DNA of 64,000 bases, taken from CAYRUD01 sp964427425 (GTDB lineage Bacteria; Chlamydiota; Chlamydiia; Chlamydiales; FEN-1388). A model generated the notes under the pieces. That model was not told the DNA's origin. It saw only the letters and a list, made by a program, of their open reading frames with translations, and did not search any database. Location of the stretch: the NCBI GenBank assembly GCA_964427425.1, contig CAYRUD010000002.1, positions 89,657-153,656 of the forward strand. Direction: 5' to 3'. Below, in pieces: positions 51,814 through 61,221 of the stretch; positions within the stretch are counted from its first letter, which is position 1, and the number at the start of each line of letters is the position of its first letter. The translations under genes were made by a program, and so were the position numbers.

Positions 51814-52136
51814 GGCAAAACTCTATCAGGTTTAGAAATCATTCGTCACTATATACAAGCTTCTGAAAATGAAACGCCATTAATTATATTAAAAAGTTAT
51901 CCCCACCTTACGACGCGTACTTTATACCACCAAAGCCTACAATCAGATAAAATAAATAATTATTTATAAACAACTCGCAACAAAATAAAGTTTTAATTAT
52001 AATTAACTTTGTTTAATATTTAAGAAACAAATAGTGATTTTATCAAAATCACCACCTAACGATAGTTTTCTTAAACTCTTTAACAAAAATTAATCATATT
52101 TCTTGAAGATAAGGACCTATTAAAAAAGAGTAATCT
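51814..52136. other. AT-rich gene-free divergent region
   Basis: 323 bases between two divergent transcription units (SpsF-like gene leftward, chaperone-effector operon rightward). I see no gene. It contains an imperfect palindrome at 51987-52010 (AAAGTT...AACTTT with an AT core) that might be a regulatory site. I could not identify a convincing -35/-10 pair. Confidence 0.4.
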
Positions 52137-52604
52137 ATGAGCGCTATGACAATACCCTCACAAGACAAGCGATCATTTCTTGATGAGATGCTCTCTATTT
52201 TCAGCGATGAGACATCAATCCATGAGAGAGTTCGCCTAACTAAGAAGCTCGAAGGCGCTATTGTCCACACCCTCACCGTAAACAACTCTTTTAAACTTCT
52301 TACGTATGATGAGGAGCTGTCGAAAGCCAGCCTCGCAGCCACTTATTTTCAAAATGGTGATTTTCATTCCGCTCTTCATGTTTTTCAAGATCTTCTCATC
52401 AATCAGCCTCATAATGCTACCTGGTGGGTCTATATCGCAGGATGTTATATCGCAATGACAGAACATCATAAAGCTCACAATGCTGCAAGCATCGCATATA
52501 TATTACTTCCCGATGATCGCGAAATTCAGGAACTCTACTCTTTAACGAAAGAGTATGTCGAGTCAATTAATCAGAATAACATAAACATAACTTCTGCTCA
52601 GTGA
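52137..52604 (+). CDS. SycD/LcrH-like type III chaperone
   Basis: 155-residue protein of the tetratricopeptide chaperone family: 'AATYFQNGDFHSALHVFQDLL' near residue 68 and 'WWVYIAGCYIAMTEHHKAHNA' near 100 are TPR units. Length is typical for SycD/LcrH. Its downstream neighbour, 34 bases away in the same direction, is a very large multidomain protein, which would be its natural client. AAGAG lies before the ATG. Confidence 0.8.
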   Translation: MSAMTIPSQDKRSFLDEMLSIFSDETSIHERVRLTKKLEGAIVHTLTVNNSFKLLTYDEELSKASLAATYFQNGDFHSALHVFQDLLINQPHNATWWVYIAGCYIAMTEHHKAHNAASIAYILLPDDREIQELYSLTKEYVESINQNNINITSAQ

Positions 52605-52638
52605 AGAGCATTCACATCATTACAATCTCGGAGGTATC

Positions 52639-55600
52639 ATGACGTCATCCCCGCATATTCCATCAGTCATGAACAATTCTTTAGCCATCTTCACAAATGA
52701 GCACGAACAAAAAAATTTAAGAGAAGAGAATTCACAAGCTCACAATCAAAGCGTCATTGAAGTCGACACAACTGAAGTAAGCCGATTAATTGACCTCTCC
52801 TCAAACCACTCTTTTCTTGATCTCGAGAACAAGCTCAACACCCTTCATAGTAAACTTGATATCCAATTGAGTTCTCTTCAAGGAAACGCTCAAGTTCGCT
52901 GCCTAGAGTCTGTTACTCAAGATCACTCTATTTCACTTTCGAACCTCACGAGATCAGTGCGACAAGCAATAAGCTCGGCCGTCATGGATAACGACGAAGC
53001 AAGAGCTCATGAAGGATCAAATACCTCTCCATACTTTTTTGCACTTGTCAATAGCTTCGTAGGCGCAGTAGGTTATTTCTTTTCTGAATTAAGATCTCTC
53101 ATACTGAACTTCTCTTCTAACGAACCTCATTCCATCTTTTCTCATGCAAGCAGTAAGGAAAAAATTCACCTATTACTGAATGATCTTGCGATAAAAGGAG
53201 CCCTTCCCCTCCACTCTCGCGACCGAATTCTATCTTTAGTCAATCAAGGACCAGATGGAATGCAAGAAGCAATCGTTCAGCTCTCATGCGCACTTCATAT
53301 TGAGACCTTCGATATCAACCTCTTGTTGAATCAGTACATCGAGAAAAAATCATATATTGATGCATTTAAAGCTCTCAAAACGATATGGCAGCTTAATCAA
53401 CTCTTCCATGAGCAAGAAACCCATACAAGTTCATTGCTGACCCAAGACGAGCTTACTAAGCTCCTCTCTCCTTCGGCTCATAATATGTATACGAAAGAAG
53501 AGCTCGAAGCTCTTCACGATGTTGTGGATCAAATCGCTACGAGATCGACGCTTTTTCGATGGCTGGATACCTTATCGACTACTCTTTCAATAGATATCGA
53601 TGAGGAAGTCATATCCGAGTGCAAAACAGCTATTATCGCAAATGATAAAAGTCTATTTATAAAGACCCTTGAGCTTGCTTTCAAGGATCTTGGAAAAGAT
53701 GGGGATGAGCTCTCTTTAGAAGGAGTCTTTTCTCTTGAGCTTCTTGATTCATTGCGCACATCAAGTAAGTCAATGAACGACATGTTTCATACCCTTGCTC
53801 ATAAGATAACAAGCGACACGTATCTTTCTTCATTTATCAGTGATATTCGTGAAATAAAGAGCTCTGTCAAACGATTCATACAAGATTTAGCAAATGAAAG
53901 AGGCCAAGGAAGCTCTATTGACCCAAGAGATGAAATTCGCATTAACGAGCTCTTAGGAAAGATCGAAAGCATACTTGAGGAAGTAGAGTCAGGCAAAGAG
54001 CCATCTCTCCTCTTAGGACGAGAAGTCTCGAAAATACTACAACCAATTAGCCAAGACCCACTCTCCGGAACGCTTCGAAGCGCTCAAATTGGCAAGATGG
54101 TCCGCACTTTAAGAAAGATATCTGATTTGAAACTCAAGCTTCATACAGATATATTTACCCCAAATCGCGAGGCAGCCGCTCGATTACGGGAAAGAAGGGT
54201 AGAGATTAAACAAGACAAAGACCTCCCACCAAGCGGCGAAGTCGATCGCTCCGATTCTGAAGCAAATGAAAAAGGCGTAAGCAATGATTATCTAGCGGCC
54301 ATGCAAAAGACCGTAAAAGTTGCTCTGTTAAAATGCAGCTATGGATCAGGCCACGACTCATATACTCATTCTGTCGAGAAAGCTATTCAACAACACAACG
54401 CACTTGATGACAGCGCTCAAAAGCTATCGACTGTCCAATTTGACGTACCTGACGAGCTTTTAAAAGAGCATGACCTCCTCTATAAACTTACATTTGGGAA
54501 GTGGACAACTAAAGATCTATTTAATTGGACACTCAGAACAGACAATTGCTGGATTATTGACTTATTAAAGAAATTAGCGGGTGGCTCTAGCTCTTCTGAT
54601 GCAAAAAGGCCATACGTTACGCCACGCGAAAAGATTCTCTTACGAAAGGTTCTTGAGAGCGGAGCTCATGCAGTTGGAATGTTTTACACGTTTGACAAAG
54701 ATGAGATTTCAAGAGTCACTCACTCCCTAGGGCTACCTCTCGTACATGGAGCAACAGACTTAGATGTTTCTGGTTGGGATAAAGGGACTAATCACCCTGT
54801 CTTTAAGTTCCTCATACCATCAAAGACTAATGAAATTGTACTCAACACATTACCTGAAACGCTTAAGGAAGACCAAGTAGAAGAAGTTGGTCTCGTCGTA
54901 AGAGAGCCTTTCGCAAAAGTTCTCTCAACAGAAGAGGTATCACGGCTGAAGCAACAGATGAATATAGACGAAGATGCGACAGTTATTACCTTCTCAAGCG
55001 GCGGTGGTGGTATGAGATCACGCCTTCCAGAGCTTCTTGCAAAAGCTGCTGCTAAAATGAATAAGAAATTTCATATCTTCGTGATTACGGGAAAGAATGA
55101 GAAGTATAAGCATCTCCTCGAGAACAAAGTCGCCCCTTCAATCAAATCACCAAATGTGAAATTGACCGCAACAGGCTTCTTAGACGCTGATAAATACCAC
55201 CAGATTATGTCGGTTTCTGATTACTTTTGTGGCAAGCCAGGAGGACAAACGACAGCTGAGGTCATCGCAAATAATGAGTGCCGCAAAAAAGCCGGGCTGT
55301 CCCCGCTTGTCTTTATGTACGATGTAACCTCTCATCGATTTGAATGGGAAAAGATCAATGGTAAGGTAACTGAAGATTTAGGTATCGGCATTCCAATCGA
55401 AGCGAACTCGCAGTTCTTAGACTTACTTAGGACTGAATTAACTCGAGATACCCCAAGAGAGTTTGAATCACTTACAAGTAATAGTGACGAAACACTCAAT
55501 AAAGGTGGGCTAGAAGACAATACTGATGAGTTGAGCTGGTTTGGATCTAAAAAATACCCAGAGATATTCAAATCACTTATTGACGAAGCTAAAGTTCATG

Positions 55601-55677
55601 AGGAACTCACTCAGAAGAGAAAAAGCTGGACAAGCATGGTAAAAAAACTAAGTGAGAGTTCGAAAACCATCCTCTAG
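52639..55677 (+). CDS. giant chaperone-linked glycosyltransferase (candidate type III effector)
   Basis: 1012-residue protein with a strong GGAGGT ribosome site. Residues about 1-540 are helical and unrelated to any family I recognise, with a hydrophobic aromatic stretch near 132-158 that may touch membranes. From about 555 it has a glycosyltransferase of the MGDG-synthase/MurG (GT28) type: 'VALLKCSYGSGHDSYT' near 562 (acceptor-side loop), 'VITFSSGGGGMRSRL' near 782 and 'DYFCGKPGGQTTAEV' near 859 (UDP-sugar site, like KxGGxTTAE). No signal peptide. A dedicated-looking chaperone gene precedes it. Sugar and acceptor are unknown; a lipid is possible by family. Confidence 0.85.
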   Translation: MTSSPHIPSVMNNSLAIFTNEHEQKNLREENSQAHNQSVIEVDTTEVSRLIDLSSNHSFLDLENKLNTLHSKLDIQLSSLQGNAQVRCLESVTQDHSISLSNLTRSVRQAISSAVMDNDEARAHEGSNTSPYFFALVNSFVGAVGYFFSELRSLILNFSSNEPHSIFSHASSKEKIHLLLNDLAIKGALPLHSRDRILSLVNQGPDGMQEAIVQLSCALHIETFDINLLLNQYIEKKSYIDAFKALKTIWQLNQLFHEQETHTSSLLTQDELTKLLSPSAHNMYTKEELEALHDVVDQIATRSTLFRWLDTLSTTLSIDIDEEVISECKTAIIANDKSLFIKTLELAFKDLGKDGDELSLEGVFSLELLDSLRTSSKSMNDMFHTLAHKITSDTYLSSFISDIREIKSSVKRFIQDLANERGQGSSIDPRDEIRINELLGKIESILEEVESGKEPSLLLGREVSKILQPISQDPLSGTLRSAQIGKMVRTLRKISDLKLKLHTDIFTPNREAAARLRERRVEIKQDKDLPPSGEVDRSDSEANEKGVSNDYLAAMQKTVKVALLKCSYGSGHDSYTHSVEKAIQQHNALDDSAQKLSTVQFDVPDELLKEHDLLYKLTFGKWTTKDLFNWTLRTDNCWIIDLLKKLAGGSSSSDAKRPYVTPREKILLRKVLESGAHAVGMFYTFDKDEISRVTHSLGLPLVHGATDLDVSGWDKGTNHPVFKFLIPSKTNEIVLNTLPETLKEDQVEEVGLVVREPFAKVLSTEEVSRLKQQMNIDEDATVITFSSGGGGMRSRLPELLAKAAAKMNKKFHIFVITGKNEKYKHLLENKVAPSIKSPNVKLTATGFLDADKYHQIMSVSDYFCGKPGGQTTAEVIANNECRKKAGLSPLVFMYDVTSHRFEWEKINGKVTEDLGIGIPIEANSQFLDLLRTELTRDTPREFESLTSNSDETLNKGGLEDNTDELSWFGSKKYPEIFKSLIDEAKVHEELTQKRKSWTSMVKKLSESSKTIL

Positions 55678-55700
55678 CGTATATTTCTCATAAGCCTTAT

Positions 55701-55752
55701 ACTGCTCTTTTATAATTGAGCCTACTTAGAGCTCGCTATATAAAAGAGCAGT
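55701..55752 (+). terminator. hairpin after the glycosyltransferase gene
   Basis: Perfect 14-bp arms (55701-55714 with 55739-55752) around a 24-base loop, 24 bases beyond the stop. It is followed by TGTATTCTTT rather than a clean T run. Probable terminator. Confidence 0.7.
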
Positions 55753-55797
55753 TGTATTCTTTCCTTAAAATCTAAGATCCTTTTTTAAAGACACATT

Positions 55798-56352
55798 ATG
55801 AAACTTCCCCTCGTCTATTACGGCCATCCTATTTTACGAAAAAAAGCAACGCCTATCGAGACATTCGATGCAGCTTTATTGACCCTAATAGAGGATATGA
55901 AAGAAACCGCACAGGCGCACCGAGCCTTAGGTCTTTCGGCACCACAAGTAGGAGTCTCAAGGGCTCTTTTCATTGTTAATTTACCAGAAGAAGAAAGCCA
56001 TATCGGATACGTTCCAGGCATCCCTCGTGTCTATATAAATGCAAGGATTGAAGAGGTAAGTGAAGAAAGCTGGTATGAAGAAGAAGGCTGCCTCTCTATC
56101 CCGAAGGTCTATGCTGGAGTAGAACGTCCTCTTAAGATTAAAGTAACTGCGCAAGACGCGACCGGTGAGTGGCGGACTGAAGTCCTTGAAGGATGGAAAG
56201 CTCGAGTACTCCTCCACGAAAATGATCATATCAATGGTGTGCTTTTTATAGATCGATTAGTTCGTCGAGAAAAAAAACAAATAGAAAAAGAATTAGATTT
56301 AATTAAAAAGAAGTTTACACAACACAACAATTCAATAAACATTATTGAATAA
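55798..56352 (+). CDS. def: peptide deformylase
   Basis: 184-residue metalloenzyme that removes the formyl group from nascent N-termini. All three motifs are present: 'GLSAPQVGV' near residue 43, 'EEGCLSIP' near 97 (Cys metal ligand), and HENDH near 139 (His ligands and catalytic Glu). Alone between a putative effector and the USP gene; probably its own transcript. Confidence 0.96.
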   Translation: MKLPLVYYGHPILRKKATPIETFDAALLTLIEDMKETAQAHRALGLSAPQVGVSRALFIVNLPEEESHIGYVPGIPRVYINARIEEVSEESWYEEEGCLSIPKVYAGVERPLKIKVTAQDATGEWRTEVLEGWKARVLLHENDHINGVLFIDRLVRREKKQIEKELDLIKKKFTQHNNSINIIE

Positions 56353-56400
56353 TTTATGATACAATAACCTTATTATTATAAAAATAAGGTTATTGTAATT

Positions 56401-58029
56401 ATGTGTAATATCTTTCAAATTCATTCGGATAAAACGCCGAGCTCTGACTCCACCAGACCTCAAGATCATCGAAGCACATCTCACGCAGAAAAGAGCGAAC
56501 GACCTAACTCTTTCCACCCATTTACTTGGATTGGAAGAACATTTTCTACGATATGTACCCATATCGCCGCCGCTTTCTACCCATTCATCCAAAAGATAAG
56601 CGCTCTTTTCCAGACTCAGCAATATGCAAATGAACAAGTGAATGATGAAACTATAGAAACTCGCCTGCCTCAGCGTGTAATACAGCCGATTTCATTACCA
56701 CCAACTCGTGATATAGCTGTAGAAAAAAAGGATACAAATCAAAGACCGCCTCTTGCGAATAATGGCTCTTTCCCTACACAACAAGCCCCCTCACGACATC
56801 AGGAAATCGCAATAGATAAGAAAAAAATGGTTCAATCTGTTGCAGCGTCTTTAGCCCCTCTTGAATCAAGCTCTTCGAGCGCATCAAAAACCGGTCAAGT
56901 CTCAACAAAAAGCATCTCTGACACTTCTACTGACGAAAGTAATCTCTTAAAAGAGAATTCGTCTTCTCAAGAGACAACACTCTCCAATCTAGCGCCAGAA
57001 AAGAAACCATCAAACACAGACTCTGACACACCTTCAATCAAGCCTATTTCTCATGAAGCCACTCAAGATATCATCGTTATTGACGATGATGACGAGCCCG
57101 CAACCGAGACCATTACACCATCCGATGAAGTTATCGAGATCCATCAAGAAGAGTACGAAAGAGGGTCATCTATTGCGAGAAGGCCGATTAGAAACAGCGG
57201 CAACATTTGCTACATGAGTTCATTTACGCATGCTCTTCTTTCTGCGCTCGGCAGTAAGGCCAAAGAGTTTTTTAAAAGATCGAAAGACTTCAATGATTTC
57301 CTGCAAAAGGCACATGAAAACCTTCACGCACAAAAAACCGAGAACGGATCTTTACACCTTTCAAAGGCACTTCCTCTTGAATGGAGCAAAAAATTCATTA
57401 AAGAAGCTTTTAAGCTTGGGCTCACCAAAAATGCTCCTGGTGACCAGGGCGATCCAGAACAGGTGCTTCACATACTCTTAGACAGCATCTACAACTCGAA
57501 TGATCAGATTCCATTTTTCCGAAAAAAGAAAAACTCCTTAAGACCTACAAACCGCATTCAGACTGAATATTCAAGCACGAAAGTATTTCAGAAAGATACG
57601 GATTCAAATGTATCCTCCTACCAAGATCTCGTTGATGGAAAGTGCGGAAGCTATTCACCGATTATCGTTAACTCAAAGACTTTCGATAGTGAGAAATTCC
57701 CAATCCTACCTCTTATCTTCCGAGGAAGGGCCAAGGTTGATGGATTTAGCGGACAAACACTACACGTTCCGAATATACTACATATCGAGACAGAGACAGA
57801 AGAGAGAATGCCCTTTCTCTTCAAAAGCGCAGTAATTTTCCTCGGTAGCTCACTTGCAGATCCGTCAAATCACTACGTCGCGGTTGAGGCAAAGTATATT
57901 GATGGGAAGCTTGATCACTGGCTCTTGTATAACGACTCAAAAATCACTAAATATCCTTTAGATAGCGAGAAAATAAGGCGATATCTCGACATGAATGCCG
58001 ACATCGTCTTCTACTCTCCAAATCCGTAA
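56401..58029 (+). CDS. USP-family (C19) deubiquitinase with SUMO-interaction motif
   Basis: 542-residue protein. Residues about 260-540 form a ubiquitin-specific-protease domain: Cys box 'RNSGNICYMSSFTHAL' with Cys270, 'GDQGDPEQVLHILLDSI' near 347 (the QQDAxEFLxxLLD region), and His box 'SNHYVAVEA' with His491 followed by 'WLLYNDSKITKY' with Asp512. The N-terminal half is low-complexity Ser/Lys/Glu with a hydrophobic patch near 41-70, and IIVIDDDDE near 224-232 is a textbook SUMO-interaction motif. No signal peptide. Known chlamydial deubiquitinases ChlaDub1/2 are of another family (CE-type). Almost certainly acts in the host; secretion route inferred. Confidence 0.88.
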   Translation: MCNIFQIHSDKTPSSDSTRPQDHRSTSHAEKSERPNSFHPFTWIGRTFSTICTHIAAAFYPFIQKISALFQTQQYANEQVNDETIETRLPQRVIQPISLPPTRDIAVEKKDTNQRPPLANNGSFPTQQAPSRHQEIAIDKKKMVQSVAASLAPLESSSSSASKTGQVSTKSISDTSTDESNLLKENSSSQETTLSNLAPEKKPSNTDSDTPSIKPISHEATQDIIVIDDDDEPATETITPSDEVIEIHQEEYERGSSIARRPIRNSGNICYMSSFTHALLSALGSKAKEFFKRSKDFNDFLQKAHENLHAQKTENGSLHLSKALPLEWSKKFIKEAFKLGLTKNAPGDQGDPEQVLHILLDSIYNSNDQIPFFRKKKNSLRPTNRIQTEYSSTKVFQKDTDSNVSSYQDLVDGKCGSYSPIIVNSKTFDSEKFPILPLIFRGRAKVDGFSGQTLHVPNILHIETETEERMPFLFKSAVIFLGSSLADPSNHYVAVEAKYIDGKLDHWLLYNDSKITKYPLDSEKIRRYLDMNADIVFYSPNP

Positions 58030-58032
58030 AAA

Positions 58033-58079
58033 AAAGCCTACTCCACAAATGTGCAAACATTCATGTGCGAGTAGGCTTT
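58033..58079. terminator. bidirectional intrinsic terminator
   Basis: Perfect 11-bp arms (58033-58043 with 58069-58079). On the minus strand a run of T follows, ending secG. On the plus strand CTCTTTTCT follows, ending the USP gene, whose stop codon is five bases before the hairpin. Confidence 0.88.
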
Positions 58080-58102
58080 CTCTTTTCTAGCAAAGGCTAG
58101 AA

Positions 58103-58423
58103 TTACTTCTTTTGAGAATCACTTTTCTGTGTCACTTTCTCTTGGCTTATTGTCGATTCCATATATCGATCAGCATGCCATCTTCCACGAGCGCTTGTCC
58201 AAGCAGACAAAAAGAGACAAGCAGTCATGAATACAACTGAAAGCCAACCTGTAATCACTTTTAAGACCTTAGGCGTAGAAACACCAAAAAGAGAATCGGA
58301 TGCATCGCCACCGAATGAGGCTCCAAGCCCTGATGATTTTGACTCCTGCATAAGAACGACAACGCTCAAAATGAAACAGAGGCCCAGGTAGAGAAAGATA
58401 GTAAAGAAGTAAAGAAAATTCAT
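58103..58423 (-). CDS. secG: preprotein translocase subunit SecG
   Basis: 106-residue membrane protein of the SecYEG channel. Two transmembrane segments (about residues 3-25 and 53-75) flank the conserved 'VVVLMQESKSSGLGASFGG' loop. Followed by a charged tail. Upstream on the same strand is tpiA, the same pair that is found in Chlamydia. Confidence 0.93.
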   Translation of the reverse strand: MNFLYFFTIFLYLGLCFILSVVVLMQESKSSGLGASFGGDASDSLFGVSTPKVLKVITGWLSVVFMTACLFLSAWTSARGRWHADRYMESTISQEKVTQKSDSQKK

Positions 58424-58579
58424 AATCCAGACAACAGGTTCAAAATTGAAAAACTAAGAAAGCAACCACACGATAAATAATACTTAACTTGCGCCCTTTT
58501 TTTCACTGATTGAAAAAACAAGAGCCTTCATATAGAGCATCCCTTCTCTAAAACCATATCGAAGAGCGCAAGAAATATA

Positions 58580-59416
58580 CTATAGACATGCCTCAATAAT
58601 CTTCGCAAAGGAGTTTGGCTGCAAAGACGCTGTTCCAACCAAAAAGCCATCCACATTTGGAATATCGATAAGCTCTTTAGCGCTTTCATGAGTGACTGAG
58701 CCGCCATACAGTATAGGAAGCCGTTGATCTCCATCTTGAAGCAATGAGGAGCACATCTTTGTGATACATTCATGAGCCTTCTCAACGATATCTGGAGTCG
58801 CGCTTTTTCCTGTGCCAATCGCCCAGACTGGCTCATAAGCGATAATGAGCTTTGAGATATCTTTTGGAGTCAACCCTTCAGTTGCAATCCGTATCTGCTT
58901 TTCGAGAATAGACTCAGTATGACCTGCCTCTCTTTCATCATACGTCTCGCCAATACAAAGAATTGGGGTAAGCCCTGAATCTATGGCTCTACGAACCTTC
59001 TTTTGGATCAACTCATCAGTTTCATGAAAATAGCGTCTTCTTTCAGAATGCCCGAGAATGACAAAAGAGCAGCCGGCTTCTTTGAGCATAGAAGAAGCAA
59101 TCTCACCAGTAAACGAACCAGGTGAAGCGTCATTCATATTTTGCGCGCCAAAAAGAATTGAAGAGCCGCTCAAACATTCTTGTACAGCTTGAAACGTAGT
59201 AAACGGAACTGAGAGCCAAACATGAAGCTCTTTTTTATACTGAGGCAGAAGCGGCACTAATTCCTTAATATACTCTGAGGCCTCACGGATCGTTTTATTC
59301 ATCTTCCAGTTAGCAACGATATAGCGCTGCGAAAGCTTCTTTTCTGCAGTAACTGATTTTTTCTGATCTGCACCATTTTCCAATGACGCATCCGATGCTT
59401 TTTTTGATGATCTCAC
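58580..59416 (-). CDS. tpiA: triosephosphate isomerase
   Basis: 278-residue glycolytic TIM-barrel enzyme. Catalytic residues: Lys38 in 'VANWKMNKT', His123 in 'LGHSERRRYF', Glu195 in 'AYEPVWAIGTGK'. The phosphate-binding end 'ILYGGSVTHESAKEL' and 'VDGFLVGTASL' are present. There is a 29-residue N-terminal extension compared with most TIMs. The frame starts with GTG at 59416, which has AGGAG ten bases upstream, so the extension is likely real. It is divergent from xseA; the 250-base gap between must carry both promoters. Confidence 0.94.
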   Translation of the reverse strand: MRSSKKASDASLENGADQKKSVTAEKKLSQRYIVANWKMNKTIREASEYIKELVPLLPQYKKELHVWLSVPFTTFQAVQECLSGSSILFGAQNMNDASPGSFTGEIASSMLKEAGCSFVILGHSERRRYFHETDELIQKKVRRAIDSGLTPILCIGETYDEREAGHTESILEKQIRIATEGLTPKDISKLIIAYEPVWAIGTGKSATPDIVEKAHECITKMCSSLLQDGDQRLPILYGGSVTHESAKELIDIPNVDGFLVGTASLQPNSFAKIIEACL

Positions 59417-59668
59417 AAGAAAAAAGCTCCTGTTCTAAATACACATCCTTAAAGCTTTTATATAGCGACTTGTATATTTCTTTGCCGGCTATTACAAGGA
59501 TTGTAGTTTATATAGAGTATAGTTTGCCTTATCCTCTTCTACCTGAGTTGAGAGAAAAATTGAAGTTATCTTTTCCCGTAGAACACTTCTTTCAGAAATG
59601 AGCCTATTGATTTATAAGGGATGAAAAAAAGTAAAAGCCCTTCAAAATATGATTGTGTGTGAAACGAG

Positions 59669-61174
59669 ATGACCTCTTCTGATGTACCGCCGCATGATAT
59701 AGTCCTCTCAGTTTCTGAGCTGAGCTTTGCGATAAAATCGCACTTAGAGCCTCCTTTTCGGAATATCGCAGTTCGTGGCGAAGTCACTAACCTCAAATTC
59801 CAATCATCGGGTCACATCTACTTCTCACTTGCAGATAAGCAAAGCCTTCTGCAAGCGGTCATGTTTCGCTCTTTTGTCACCCCAACTGAGAGAAACCTAA
59901 AAGAAGGTGATACGATCATTGCGCAAGGAGAGCTCTCTGTCTACACCCCACGAGGCTCGTACCAGCTTGTCATCAGAAAGATTCAACATGAAGGATTAGG
60001 CGCCCTTCTCCTCAAACTCGAAGAGCTAAAAAAGAAATTAAAAGAGCTGGGATACTTTAGACCAGAGAGAAAGAAGGCTATACCTCGAGAGTGCAAAAGA
60101 ATCGGCGTTATCACTAGCCCGACTGGTGCAGTTATTAAAGATATCATCTCTGTTCTTGATAGAAGGACTAATAAATCCTATCAGCTCATCCTCTTCCCCG
60201 TAAGAGTTCAAGGAGATACAGCTTCAATCGAGATTAGTCGAGCAATCCGGCTTATGAATCTCTATCAAATGGCTGATGTTCTCATTGTCTGTAGAGGCGG
60301 AGGAAGCCAAGATGATCTCTCAGCATTTAATTCTGAAGAAGTTGCAAATGCTTGCTTCGAAAGCTCATTGCCTCTTATTTCAGCTGTAGGTCATGAGACC
60401 GACACGACAATTATCGATCTTGTCGCAGACCTTAGAGCGCCAACCCCGTCAGCGGCAGCCGAGCTCGTCAGCGAGCATTTCAACAGTATTTTAGAGAAAT
60501 GCCAACTTCTCAATGCTCACGCATTAACGTCTCTTCAGCAATTCATAAAGAAGAAGAAAAGCGATATCCTCGAGAAAGCAAGAGAGCTCAGACAAGCATA
60601 TTCTGCTCCTCTTCGGCTCATTGAATTTCACAGTCAGCGGTTAGACGACACCAAAACTGCTCTAGAGGAAAAGATGCAGAATCTGATCGAAAAGAGAAAA
60701 GTCCAACTCTCCTCTCGGATGAAAATAGTTCAATCAAAGAACCCTGTCTTACAAATACAACATACTTTGAAAAGGCTCGACTATTCACGCTCCCAACTCG
60801 AGAAGATCATAACAGCCACTCTGTCCAAATCTCATCGATCAACTTCTGATATAGCTTCAGCATTAAGCCAAACTGCGCGATCTATCTACAAAAGAAAGAA
60901 AAATGAATTTATAGAGAGAAACTTTGAGCAGAGAAACACAAGAGCAATCACTCAATATCTTACCCATAACTCAACACGATTAGAGCTCGTGAAAAACTCT
61001 CTTAAAGCGTTGAATCCTTCTCTCCCATTAGAAAAAGGATATGCTATCGTCTTCTCAAACATGAACGATACGAAGAAGGTGATTCGCTCAAAAGATGAGG
61101 TCAAGCTTGATGATACTGTTACCATTACATTTAAGAATGGAACAGTGAAGGCAACAATCACAGGAAGCGAATAG
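59669..61174 (+). CDS. xseA: exodeoxyribonuclease VII large subunit
   Basis: 501-residue protein. N-terminal OB fold 'NIAVRGEVTNLKFQSSGHIYFSL' (about residues 30-110), catalytic domain with 'RIGVITSPTGAVIKDII' near 147 and 'VCRGGGSQDDLSAFNSEEVA' near 212 and 'SAVGHETDTTIIDLVADLRAPTPSAAAE' pieces near 249, then a long coiled-coil C-terminus. Together with XseB it degrades single-stranded DNA. First gene of an xseA-xseB-nadK run. Confidence 0.95.
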   Translation: MTSSDVPPHDIVLSVSELSFAIKSHLEPPFRNIAVRGEVTNLKFQSSGHIYFSLADKQSLLQAVMFRSFVTPTERNLKEGDTIIAQGELSVYTPRGSYQLVIRKIQHEGLGALLLKLEELKKKLKELGYFRPERKKAIPRECKRIGVITSPTGAVIKDIISVLDRRTNKSYQLILFPVRVQGDTASIEISRAIRLMNLYQMADVLIVCRGGGSQDDLSAFNSEEVANACFESSLPLISAVGHETDTTIIDLVADLRAPTPSAAAELVSEHFNSILEKCQLLNAHALTSLQQFIKKKKSDILEKARELRQAYSAPLRLIEFHSQRLDDTKTALEEKMQNLIEKRKVQLSSRMKIVQSKNPVLQIQHTLKRLDYSRSQLEKIITATLSKSHRSTSDIASALSQTARSIYKRKKNEFIERNFEQRNTRAITQYLTHNSTRLELVKNSLKALNPSLPLEKGYAIVFSNMNDTKKVIRSKDEVKLDDTVTITFKNGTVKATITGSE

Positions 61175-61221
61175 GCAGCATCTGTATTATTAAATGACTT
61201 TTAATTCATTAAAGAGAACAT

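Noticed and set aside
51757..51969. 70-codon plus-strand frame across the start of the SpsF-like gene
   Set aside because: No ribosome site and composition like random AT-rich translation; it overlaps the start of a certain gene.
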